DNA from: Draconibacterium sp.
GTDB lineage: Bacteria > Bacteroidota > Bacteroidia > Bacteroidales > Prolixibacteraceae
Direction of reading: 5' to 3'
Length of the DNA: 64,000 nucleotides
NCBI GenBank assembly: GCA_016705335.1
Contig: JADIYN010000023.1
Location: forward strand, 1-64,000
The notes under the pieces are model-generated. The model was given only the letters and a program-made list of their open reading frames with translations, was not told where the DNA came from and did no database searches. The stretch's first letter is position 1. The number at the start of each line of letters is the position of its first letter. This document shows positions 17,458 to 26,087 of the stretch, one piece after another. A program made the translations under genes and the position numbers.

Positions 17458-18171
17458 ATGAACTTTGCAGAAAACTTAAAATTCCTGAGAACCAGAAAGA
17501 AAAAATCGCAGACAGATTTGGCTGCTGAACTTGAAATTACAAGGACTACACTTTCGGGTTATGAAAGAAATGTACAGCCACCGTTTCATGTTTTAATTAG
17601 AATTTCAGAATATTTCAATGTTTCACTTGATGCTTTGATTAAATACAAACTCGAAGTACTTTCTGAATTTCAGCTCTCGCAAATTGAAAAAGGTTTTGAT
17701 GTTGATGTTACAGGAAACAGACTTCGTTTACTCACTATAACCGTTGACAGTAAAGGGAACGAAAACATTGAAATGGTACCTGTAAAAGCGCAGGCCGGGT
17801 ACACAGGCAGCTACGGAGATTTGGATTTTATTGCTGCACTTCCAAAATTCAGGTTGCCATTTCTCCCTGAAAATAAAACTTACAGAACTTTCCAAATCAA
17901 AGGTGATTCAATGTTGCCAATTGTTGAAAATTCGTGGGTTACATGTTCGTATGTCGAAAACTGGGAATTTATTAAAAACGGCAAAGCCTGTATTGTTGTA
18001 ACCAAAAACGAGGGTATTGTTTTCAAACTGGTTTATAACCGGTTAGACAAGGGAGCATTTCTTCTCGTTTCGTTAAACCGGAATTATTTGCCTTTTGAAA
18101 TACAAGTATCACAGGTTTTGGAAATATGGCAATTTGAAACCCTTAATAGTTTTGAAATTGATACTCAATAA
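17458..18171 (+). CDS. LexA/UmuD-like XRE-S24 self-cleaving repressor
   Basis: A 237-residue protein. Residues 1-65 form an XRE-type HTH (LRTRKKKSQTDLAAELEITRTTLSGYERN). A linker leads to an S24 peptidase domain with all parts needed for RecA-stimulated self-cleavage: an Ala113-Gly114 cleavage pair in KAQAGYTG, the nucleophile Ser151 in KGDSMLP, and the general base Lys190 in GIVFKLVYNR. It is of the phage-CI/HdiR type rather than classical LexA, because the DNA-binding part is XRE and not winged helix. It is divergent from dinB and shares the 17284-17321 inverted repeat with it. The likely role is DNA-damage control of the polymerase operon and of itself. The terminator near 18173 follows the stop. 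Confidence 0.85.
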   Translation: MNFAENLKFLRTRKKKSQTDLAAELEITRTTLSGYERNVQPPFHVLIRISEYFNVSLDALIKYKLEVLSEFQLSQIEKGFDVDVTGNRLRLLTITVDSKGNENIEMVPVKAQAGYTGSYGDLDFIAALPKFRLPFLPENKTYRTFQIKGDSMLPIVENSWVTCSYVENWEFIKNGKACIVVTKNEGIVFKLVYNRLDKGAFLLVSLNRNYLPFEIQVSQVLEIWQFETLNSFEIDTQ

Positions 18172-18172
18172 A

Positions 18173-18205
18173 AAAGGAGCATTCCCAAAACCGGAATGCC
18201 CCTTT
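18173..18205. terminator. bidirectional terminator between convergent genes
   Basis: GGAGCATTCC and GGAATGCCCC form a 7-bp core stem (18179-18185 with 18193-18199), one mismatch, then five more pairs ending in A/T runs on both sides. It separates the repressor gene (+) and the DUF349 gene (-). Confidence 0.8.
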
Positions 18206-18227
18206 CAAATATCTATATCACAAGAAT

Positions 18228-20470
18228 TTAATCCTCCATTTCGTCGATGACCCTGATTTTTTCTTTTAATGATTCAATTTTCTGCCGGGTATCTTCAATT
18301 TTCTTATTAACATCTTCAATTAAAGCTTTGGCATTTTTCGACATCGTAAAAAATCCGATATTGTTTTCAAGCAACACCAAATCGTTTTCAAGTTGTTTAA
18401 GTTTGCTCATGTACTTATCGCGTTCCATCCGCATTTTACTCTGCCCGCGCGATGATTCAGAAAAGGTTGACATTTTGGTTTTGAATTTAAGCATGTTCCG
18501 CTTATCTTCATTTATATTCAATTGGTCGAATAACTTTCCAATTTCTTCCCTGAATTTATTCTGAAGTGCATCTTTCTTTTTAAATGGTACATGGCCGATT
18601 TCTGTCCAGCGGCGTTGAATATCTTTCAGTATTTTCAGATTCTCTGAAACATCACCTGTCGATTTAAAATTCTCCAGCTCAGCAATTAACCCTTCTTTAA
18701 GTTTGAGGTTATCTATTTGACCGGAATCAACATCTGAAAAATGTTCAGATTTTTTATCGAAGAAATGATCGCAGGCAGTTCTGAAACGTTTCCAAATAAT
18801 ATCAGAATGTTTACGTGGGATTGGGCCAATTTCTTTCCATTGTTTTTGAATATTAATGAAATCCTGAGTGGCTTTTTTCCAGTCGGTATTATCCATCAAT
18901 GCTTCTGCCTGCACACACAAATCAATTTTTTGTTGCAGATTATTTTGTTGAACTTCTTTGTTTTTTGAATAAAAATCACGCTTTTTATTAAAAAACGCAT
19001 CACACGCGGTCCTAAACCTGTCGTATATCCGGTTATTGTCTTTTTTAGGAGCAAAACCAATAGTTCTCCATATTTTCTGAAGTTCAACAAGTTCTTTTGA
19101 TTTTGTATCCCAGTCCTTATAACTTTCTATTTCAGCATTACATATTTCTTCAACTTTTTCACAAAGAGCAGTTTTTGCCTCAAAATTTTTCTTTTGTTCA
19201 TCCTTTTTTGATTCAAAAAACTCCTGGTGTTTTTTGTTTATTATCGAAGTAATATGTTTGAACCTTTCCCACACATCGTCTTTATTCTCGCGTGGAACAG
19301 GTCCAATTTCGCGCCATTGTTCGTGGTATTTCTGAAGTGTATTAAAGGCTTTTAAAATTGATGGTTCAACCATTAATTCTTCAGCATTTTCACAGAGTTC
19401 AATTTTTAATTCGAGGTTCTTTTTTAAATCAAGGTCGCGGAGTTCGCGATTTATTTTAATGTAATCGTAAAAATTCTCAACATGAAAATGATAAGTATCC
19501 CACAAATTCTTCATTTTGATTGCGGAACGAGGCCAATTTCACGCCACTCGCGCTGCAAATCACGGAATTCGTTAAAAGTCTTATTTATCGATTCTTCATT
19601 ATTAATAAGTCCTTTTATTTTTTCAATAATTTCGAACTTTCTGGCAAGATTGTCATCTTTCTCCGAATCAAGTTGTCTGTTGTGTTCTTTGCGAAGTTGA
19701 CCAAATTTTTTTAATTGTTCCCTAATGTCATTTTCATATGGATCTTCTTCAGCAACAAATTCCTCTTCAGCACCACCTTCTTCAATAAAAGTAGCATGGG
19801 CAAGTTCAACACTCTCGTTTCGTTGTTTATAATAAACCGATTTAATTATTTCAACTTCTGCTTTAATATCGTTATCGTCAGCCGCATCAATTAAATCGCG
19901 CAGTGCATTTACAAGCTCAATCTGCGTATATTTTGAATAATCAATTCTATCTTTTTTATCATCCTGTGGTAAATCTGCTGCTTCTTCCTTTAGTTCCTGT
20001 TCAATTTCTACCTTTTGGACTTTTTTTGTTTTGGTTTTTATCGGGGCTGCCAATTCTTCAGTTGCTTTCAAATCCGATTCTTCCGGTTCTCCCGAATCAA
20101 CAATTTCAGCTTCCTTTGTTTCTACTGACGGTTTTTCTGTTTCTTCAATTGTTGAATTTTCAATTGAAGGTGATTCTTCAATAATTTCAGGAGTTACAGT
20201 AGTTTCAACTATTTCAGAAACTAAAATTTCTTCTTCAACATTGTCCGGTTCGTCAATTAACAGGTCAACTGTTTCTTCGTCAGTTTTTTCCAGAACCTTT
20301 TCATCTACGGGCAAAGGTTTTTCTACTGATTTAACACTTTCTTCATCAATTTCAATAGTCGAATCAACTGATAATGAAGTCTCAGAATCAATAATTTGTT
20401 CAGAATTTTCAATTTCAGAATTTTCAGTTTTTTCTAACTCTTTCGAGCTTTTAAGATCTTTGGATACCAT
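18228..20470 (-). pseudogene. multi-repeat DUF349 protein, one frameshift
   Basis: The N-terminal part (from 20470) is a long acidic, low-complexity region of about 170 residues rich in Glu, Ser and Val. It is followed by repeated DUF349 helical units marked by WREIGLVP, WREIGPVP, WRTIGFAP, WKEIGPIP and WTEIGHVP, and a final coiled coil. Two frames meet in an ATGA overlap at 19511-19514. Adding one A to the four-A run restores VPQSKMKNLWDTYHFHVENFYDY, which is continuous in related proteins. The repaired length is about 747 residues. DUF349 repeats form extended helical rods; the function in Bacteroidota is unknown. A genuine split into two coupled genes is possible but less likely. Confidence 0.75.
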
Positions 20471-20853
20471 TTTAATTCAATTTATACCATTAACTTATGG
20501 TGTGCGTAATTTTATGTCGCTACGAAAATAGATATTAAGCCCTAATAGTCAAAGTTTTTAGGTTAAAATATAACAGGAAATACAATAATGATAAAGCAAA
20601 AAAACAATTGAACTGATTGATTTCACATAACTAACTTTTAAGCAAATTTTAAATTTCAGTTGATCTATGGAATTATTGTATTCGGATTATTATTTGAAAT
20701 AAATTTAAAAACTATGTTTAATAACATCTATAACTTATTCATTTACAATTTAAAAACTAACATTTGCTATTTTTCTTTAAGTTTGATTTAGTTAAATTGT
20801 GAAACTTTACAGAAGGGAAATTAGTATTGTAAAATCTATAAAAACCGATAAAA
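20471..20853. other. 383-bp divergent intergenic region
   Basis: AT-rich sequence between DUF349 (-) and the ArsC/LMW-PTP-like gene (+). It must hold both promoters, but I could not single out a convincing -7/-33 pair. No gene is seen. Confidence 0.4.
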
Positions 20854-21286
20854 ATGGGATAAGTATTTTCTTTTAAGCAATCAGAACTCGTGCAGGAGTC
20901 AAATGGCAGAAGCTATTTTAAGGAGTTTCGACAAAGATTTGGAGATTTACTCGGCAGGAATTGAACCTGTGAATCATATAAGCCCGGTAGCAATTGAGGT
21001 TTTGACAGATATTGGGGTTAAACTGGAACAGTCGGTTCCTGATCATTATTCAAAATATGAACACATTGAATTTGATTACCTGATTACTGTTGGTGACGGA
21101 ACTATTGAAAACCTGAAAATTCCATCAACTATAAAATTTAAAAGAAAAATGCACCTTGGTTTTCAGAACCCTTATAAACATTTTAAAGACAGAAATGAGC
21201 TCAAGGAAAAGTGTTGCGAAATAAGAGACGAAATTTATATTGAACTCGATTATTTTTACCATCGGATCATAAAAAAAGAGGAGTAA
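20854..21286 (+). pseudogene. ArsC/low-molecular-weight phosphatase-like protein, 5' frame uncertain
   Basis: The frame from ATG 20903 (MAEAILRSFDKDLEIYSAGIEP) is intact, but the P-loop lies upstream of it: in the same frame the DNA encodes FLLSNQNSCRSQM, which must belong to the protein. An ATG at 20854 would supply the start if one G were removed from GGG at 20856-20858 (MDKYFLLSNQNSCRSQ). The remainder fits the LMW-PTP/arsenate reductase fold (SAGIEPVNHISPVAIEVLTDIGV, HLGFQNPYKH, then IRDEIYIELD). In the CX5R loop the nucleophile position reads Ser (S-N-Q-N-S-C-R), so catalytic activity is doubtful unless the Ser is an error. It ends at the terminator shared with aminopeptidase P. Confidence 0.6.
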
Positions 21287-21299
21287 CACTCCCCTTTTT
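21272..21299. terminator. bidirectional terminator between convergent genes
   Basis: GGAGT (21280-21284) and ACTCC (21288-21292) form the stem with a 3-base loop. After a mismatch further pairs run into an A-run on the left and a T-run on the right. It overlaps the last codons of the plus-strand gene. Confidence 0.65.
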
Positions 21300-21305
21300 C
21301 ATTTT

Positions 21306-22694
21306 TTATCCTTTTACAATTTTCTCAATTTCATCAGGGTTAATCGGCACCCTTTCTCCCAATAATCTGCTACCGGTTTCTGTAACCAAAATATCATCTT
21401 CTAACCTGATACCGCCAAAATTACGATATTCATTCACTTTATCGAAGTTGATAAAATCGGCGTTTATACTTTCGTTTTTCCATTTGTCAATTAAAGCCGG
21501 GATAAAATAAATGCCGGGTTCATTTGTAATTACAAAACCGGGCTGAAGTTTTCGTCCAAGCCTCAAATAAGCTGTTCCAAACTGATCAACCGGCCGTATT
21601 TCATCATCATAACCAACATAAATCTGACCGAGATCTTCCATATCATGAACGTCCAAACCCATCATGTGGCCCAGTCCATGTGGGAAAAACAAGGCATGCG
21701 CGCCGTTTCTGACAGCTTCTTTTACGTCACCTTTCATCAAACCAAGATCTTTTAAACCCCCTGCAATAATTTCGGCAACAGCTAAATGAACAGACAAATA
21801 TGCAACGCCGGGTTTTGTCAAAGCAGTGCCATGATTATTGGCTGCCAGCACTATTTCATAAATTTCACGCTGTTTTTGTGTGAATTTTCCGCCAACCGGA
21901 ACAGTACGCGTAAAATCGGAAGCGTAGTGTAAAAGTGATTCGGCGCCTGCATCGGTTACCATCAGGTTTCCTTCCTTCAATATTTTTGAATGATCGTGAT
22001 TGTGGAGTGTTTCGCCGTTTTGCGATAAAATTATCGGAAATGCAGTCATTCCTCCGCCTGCCAATGCGATACCTTCAATTGTTCCTGCAATTTTCTGTTC
22101 CCAAACTCCGGGTTGTGCCATTTTCATAGCTGTAACGTGCATTTGATAACCAGTAGCACATGCTTTTTCAATTTCAGCAATTTCGCCAGGTTCTTTTATT
22201 GAACGGATATCCACAACCGCTTTAATCAATTGAACTGAAGCATTTTCCTTGAGCAATTTGATTGGAATACCCAGTAATTTTTCGAGCATAATTTTATTTT
22301 CACCCCGATAAGGAGGCAAATAATGTACTTTTCTGCCTTGTTTTATTGTTTCGGAAACCAATTCGAAAAGTTTGGAAAAGGCCGAACATTTTTCAACACC
22401 CACTTTTTTGGCATTTTCTTTTAACGGAACTTGTGGCCCCATCCAAATAATATCGGCAATATCGAAATCATTACCAAACAAAAAATCTTCACCACTATCA
22501 AAATCAATTACACCTGCGAGTCCCTGAATATCAAGTCCGAAAAAATACAAAAACGAACTGTCCTGCCTGAAATGGTAAGTATTATCAGTATAATTCATTG
22601 GCGAATCAATGTTTCCGGGAAAAACTGCGATTCCGTTTAATCCCTTATTTTTTAATGCTTTTCGTCTGTTTTCGTAGGTACTTTTTTCAAACAT
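21306..22694 (-). CDS. pepP: Xaa-Pro aminopeptidase (aminopeptidase P family, M24B)
   Basis: A 462-residue cytosolic metallopeptidase that removes an N-terminal residue preceding proline. An N-terminal creatinase-like domain is followed by the pita-bread catalytic domain with all five metal ligands in order: Asp in VTDAGAES, Asp in SDFTRTVPVGG, His in FPHGLGHMMGLDVHD, Glu in TNEPGIYF and Glu in GIRLEDDILVTE. The length is typical and there is no signal peptide. It is intact and divergent from the cytidylate-kinase-like pair. Assignment within the M24B group is secure. Confidence 0.9.
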   Translation of the reverse strand: MFEKSTYENRRKALKNKGLNGIAVFPGNIDSPMNYTDNTYHFRQDSSFLYFFGLDIQGLAGVIDFDSGEDFLFGNDFDIADIIWMGPQVPLKENAKKVGVEKCSAFSKLFELVSETIKQGRKVHYLPPYRGENKIMLEKLLGIPIKLLKENASVQLIKAVVDIRSIKEPGEIAEIEKACATGYQMHVTAMKMAQPGVWEQKIAGTIEGIALAGGGMTAFPIILSQNGETLHNHDHSKILKEGNLMVTDAGAESLLHYASDFTRTVPVGGKFTQKQREIYEIVLAANNHGTALTKPGVAYLSVHLAVAEIIAGGLKDLGLMKGDVKEAVRNGAHALFFPHGLGHMMGLDVHDMEDLGQIYVGYDDEIRPVDQFGTAYLRLGRKLQPGFVITNEPGIYFIPALIDKWKNESINADFINFDKVNEYRNFGGIRLEDDILVTETGSRLLGERVPINPDEIEKIVKG

Positions 22695-22814
22695 ATCTTT
22701 TTAATTTTATGTGATTTATACAATAATTTGCTAATGTAATACTTATCTTTTTTTGGTAAAAGGAAATCATATTTATTGTTTAATTGTTATAGAGAGTATA
22801 AAAGATAAAATATC

Positions 22815-23519
22815 ATGGGGAATTTATTGTTGAATTACCTGGAAAAAAGAGATGCAGCCAGAGAAGCCTTAAAAAATGCATCAAATTTGGGTGGCCCTGT
22901 AATTACCATTTCCCGGGAAGCTGGATGCAACGCGGTAGAATTGGCAGATTTAATTGCTACCCGGTTTAATACAAAAAATCCTAAATCAAAATGGAAAGTT
23001 ATTAGCAAAGAAATTTATCAGGAAACTGCTGAAGAATTGCAAATGGATCCAAAGGAAGTTTTTAAAGTTTTGCACAAATCGGAAAAATATGCTTTTGACA
23101 AAGTTCTAAAAGCTTTTAGCGATAAACATTACGTGAGCGAAGCCAAGATTGAAAAAACAATAAAGGAAGTTATTTTACATAACGCCATGGATGGCCATTG
23201 TATAATGGTTGGACGTGCTGTAAACATTATTGCCAAAGACATAAAAAGAGCGCTGCATATTCGTCTTGTTGCTCCACTTGAATATCGGGTTTCTTCGATT
23301 ATGCAGAGTAATCATTTGAATGAAGAAGAAGCCACCGAATATATCGATCGGATTGATAAGGAAAGAAAAGCACACAGAAAAACATTGTTGAAGGATAATC
23401 CGCAAAATAAATTGTACAATATAGCTTTTGACAGATCAGTTTTTACCGATGAAGAAATTGTGGATATCATAGAATTTAGTGCAATAAAAAAGGGATTGTT
23501 TAATAGGAATTCAGACTGA
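22815..23519 (+). CDS. cytidylate kinase-like protein, copy 1
   Basis: A 234-residue protein of the cytidylate-kinase-like family (PF13189 type). The usual ISREYGSGG loop reads ISREAGCNA, followed by KWKVISKEIYQETAEEL. A central IMVGRAVNIIAKDI corresponds to the IVGR motif, then LHIRLVAPLEYRV and a basic C-terminal helix. The canonical GxxxxGK P-loop is not visible, so kinase activity on CMP is not assured. It is 50-55 percent alike by eye to the next gene, which starts 213 bp downstream, so the two are tandem duplicates. Phosphate donor binding through ISRE is known for Cmk; the real substrate here is unknown. Confidence 0.75.
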   Translation: MGNLLLNYLEKRDAAREALKNASNLGGPVITISREAGCNAVELADLIATRFNTKNPKSKWKVISKEIYQETAEELQMDPKEVFKVLHKSEKYAFDKVLKAFSDKHYVSEAKIEKTIKEVILHNAMDGHCIMVGRAVNIIAKDIKRALHIRLVAPLEYRVSSIMQSNHLNEEEATEYIDRIDKERKAHRKTLLKDNPQNKLYNIAFDRSVFTDEEIVDIIEFSAIKKGLFNRNSD

Positions 23520-23732
23520 TTTATAATTTTTAGAAAGCACCTGGGCACTTTTCAGATTTATTAAAACAAGGACATTTCAGTGTACAACACTTTTAGAGGA
23601 ATTGGAAAATATACTGACAACCTTTTAAAATTGTGGTAAATAATCTTACAACATTGTTTACTTACACTTTATGTTTCATAATATAAAACCTGTCTTTGAT
23701 AATCTTCGTAAATAAAAGAAAAACTAAAAATC

Positions 23733-24470
23733 ATGAGCAATTTATTACTTTCATATTTAAACAAAAGGCTGACCGAAACAGAGGAAGTCAAAAAAAAGGC
23801 TGATTTGGTTGCCGGGCCTGTAATTACAATTTCCCGCGAGGTTGGCTGTAACGGGGTAAAACTGGCAAATCTGATTGTATCAAAGTTGAACCATGAAAAT
23901 CCGGATACAAATTGGAAAGTTATCAGTAAAGAAGTTTTTTATCAGAGTGCCAAAGAACTAAAAATGCACCCCGATGAAGTCAGAAAAACGTTGCAGCAAA
24001 CGGAAAAATTTACTTTTGATGATATACTGAAAGCATTTAGCGATAAAAATTTCAAATCAGATATTACCATCAGGAAAACAATGAAAAGAGTTATCCGTCA
24101 GATTGCGGCTGATGGATACTGCATTATTGTTGGACGTGCCGGACGCGAAATAACAAAGAGTATTAAAAATTCACTGCATATCAGGCTGATAGCACCACTT
24201 GAATTCAGGATCAATACTATTATGAACAACAATCATTTAAACCGGGAAGAGGCAATTGATTTTATTGAAAAAGTGGAAAAAGAAAGGATAAACTTCAGAA
24301 AAGCAATTTTGAAAGGCGATGTTTCGAACGAGTTATATGATTTAACAATAAACAGGGCAGCTTTTAGCGATGAAGAAATTATTGAACTGATTGAATTTGT
24401 TGGGATGAAAAAGAATTTGTTTCACTATAATTTACCATCGTCTGCGACTTCAAATGTTAACAAGTCGTGA
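23733..24470 (+). CDS. cytidylate kinase-like protein, copy 2
   Basis: A 245-residue paralogue of the preceding gene. Shared blocks include ITISREVGCNGVKLANLI, NWKVISKEVFYQSAKEL, LKAFSDKNF, IIVGRAGREITKSI, LHIRLIAPLEFRINTIM and FSDEEIIELIEF. Differences are concentrated in the linker segments and the C-terminal tail. As in copy 1, no classical Walker A is evident. The preserved 213-bp spacer means it may have its own promoter. A strong terminator follows. Duplication within the genome is the simplest explanation. Confidence 0.75.
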   Translation: MSNLLLSYLNKRLTETEEVKKKADLVAGPVITISREVGCNGVKLANLIVSKLNHENPDTNWKVISKEVFYQSAKELKMHPDEVRKTLQQTEKFTFDDILKAFSDKNFKSDITIRKTMKRVIRQIAADGYCIIVGRAGREITKSIKNSLHIRLIAPLEFRINTIMNNNHLNREEAIDFIEKVEKERINFRKAILKGDVSNELYDLTINRAAFSDEEIIELIEFVGMKKNLFHYNLPSSATSNVNKS

Positions 24471-24518
24471 AAAAAAATAATCGGGCGACCACTTTAATGA
24501 CTTGAAATAACAGGTAAA

Positions 24519-24556
24519 AAAAATCACCGGTTTAATAATTTAAACCGGTGATTTTT
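24519..24556. terminator. bidirectional terminator, 16-bp perfect stem
   Basis: Sixteen pairs: 24519-24534 with 24541-24556, a six-base loop, core ATCACCGG/CCGGTGAT flanked by A- and T-runs. It separates the cytidylate-kinase-like gene (+) from the DUF1080-PHP gene (-). Confidence 0.9.
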
Positions 24557-24559
24557 AGA

Positions 24560-26041
24560 TTAATAACAAACCAATTTAACCAGTAATTTTTGACGGTATA
24601 CCTTTACATTTACCGGTTTTAAACTGTCAGGTTTAATTTCGAACATATCGTTTGGTGTGAGTCCACATTCTTCAATCATTTGTATGCAATACTCCAGTTT
24701 TCCCAAATCATTTCCAGTGTTGTTTGTACCAAAAGAAAATTTTACGCCGGCTTCTTTTGCCATTTTAATCATTTCGGCTTTTGGCACTTTGTACCGGGCA
24801 TTTATTTCGAGGGCGATATTATTATCTGCCAATACTTTAATTACTTTTTCCATTCGCTCTTTTGTCCACAATGCATCATAATCATCCATTAATTGTGCAG
24901 GCAAAACAGTTGGATTTACATAAATATCAACAGGTTCCTGCGAAAAAATGGCTTCAATTTTTCCAACCATCTGATCCATAAATTGTTCCTTATCATCAAC
25001 CCAAACTTCTTCAGGAATCCAAATGCGATTGCGACGTCCTTTTGAATCGGTAAATGTCATTGCATCAGTAAAAACATAGTCGAACTTTGCCACAGCTTCA
25101 GGCGAAAACAGGGTAACCCATTCACGGCCTTCGGCTTGCATACCTTTAAATGTTGGGCTTCCTTTCACAACTTCCATATATGCGTACAAAGTGGAGTCGT
25201 TTGTTACAGGAAAGTGCAAACCGCAATTGGGTGCCACACCGTAGTTTATTCCTAATTTTTGCGAATTCTGTAAAATACTGTCAATGGTTAAAGTTCCTTT
25301 TAAATGAACGTGGTAATCAACCAGCGGAAATCCTGATTTCATCAGTTTGGTAACAGTGGAGTCCCAGTTTTCATCAGTAGAATTTAATTTTTCACCCGCG
25401 GGCAAATTTCTGACCTTTATATTTCTGAAATAAGTTGTACTTCCCGGATCGTGAGCCTGCAAAGCAAATGTGCCTGTACCTAATCTGCAATCCTCTCCTC
25501 CATCCCATCGCCATGGATTTTCGGGTTGAACATATTCATTCACTTTAATATCATTTACAAAAATCTCAACGAAATTTTCGACCACTTTAATACGCATTTT
25601 AAACCATTCATTGTCGGTTGCCAATGGGAAATAAATATTTCTTACATTGTAAATGCTGGCGGTTTTTCGCCGTTCCGGATTTTTTTCTGACCCTCGGTAA
25701 GAGTTGTTAACCTGGATTTCGTAACCCTGTGAAGGCCAACCATCTTTTTGGTATTTTGAACAGATAAAAATCCCTGAATTTGAGTGTTCCAAAGTTTTAA
25801 CTTCGGTTTCAAACTCAAAGTTTTTGAATTCGCCCTCATAAAAAAGGTGACTGCGCTCGCCGCTGCATTTTATTGCGCCATCTTCAACCGAAATGCTTTC
25901 CTGATTTTCAGTGGCTTTTTTCCAGCCATCAAGGTTTTCGCCATTAAAAATAGTTTGCCATTCGGTGTTGATTGTTTTTGGCTGGCACGAAATCAGTATT
26001 GAAATTGCTGCCAACAGAAAAATTGATGAAATTTGTTTCAT
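24560..26041 (-). CDS. lipoprotein with DUF1080 (3-keto-disaccharide hydrolase) and PHP-like domains
   Basis: A 493-residue protein with a lipoprotein signal ending in LISC (Cys about residue 19). Residues about 27-225 form a DUF1080 laminin-G-like domain: WQTIFNGENLDGWK, then FEFETEVKTLEHSNSGIFICSKY, ending FRNIKVRNL. A second domain (about 238-490) begins DYHVHLKGTLTIDSIL and looks like a PHP-type metal hydrolase (HxH, then NCGLHFP, and later LEINARYKVP and FSFGTNNTG). DUF1080 proteins act on 3-keto-glycosides in characterised cases; the role here is inferred. The MFS transporter gene upstream (47-bp gap) is probably co-transcribed. Probably a surface or periplasmic carbohydrate-related enzyme. 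Confidence 0.75.
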   Translation of the reverse strand: MKQISSIFLLAAISILISCQPKTINTEWQTIFNGENLDGWKKATENQESISVEDGAIKCSGERSHLFYEGEFKNFEFETEVKTLEHSNSGIFICSKYQKDGWPSQGYEIQVNNSYRGSEKNPERRKTASIYNVRNIYFPLATDNEWFKMRIKVVENFVEIFVNDIKVNEYVQPENPWRWDGGEDCRLGTGTFALQAHDPGSTTYFRNIKVRNLPAGEKLNSTDENWDSTVTKLMKSGFPLVDYHVHLKGTLTIDSILQNSQKLGINYGVAPNCGLHFPVTNDSTLYAYMEVVKGSPTFKGMQAEGREWVTLFSPEAVAKFDYVFTDAMTFTDSKGRRNRIWIPEEVWVDDKEQFMDQMVGKIEAIFSQEPVDIYVNPTVLPAQLMDDYDALWTKERMEKVIKVLADNNIALEINARYKVPKAEMIKMAKEAGVKFSFGTNNTGNDLGKLEYCIQMIEECGLTPNDMFEIKPDSLKPVNVKVYRQKLLVKLVCY

Positions 26042-26087
26042 TATTATCAGGTTTAGAATTTATTATTCGAATCAAAACTAAGGAAAT

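Noticed and set aside
19511..19514. Two separate DUF349 genes with coupled ATGA overlap
   Set aside because: A single added A gives the continuous family sequence across the junction, and the breaks elsewhere in the window are of the same kind.
20031..20531. 166-codon plus-strand Ser-rich frame over DUF349
   Set aside because: It is the shadow of the acidic Glu/Ser-rich N-terminus of the DUF349 gene on the other strand.
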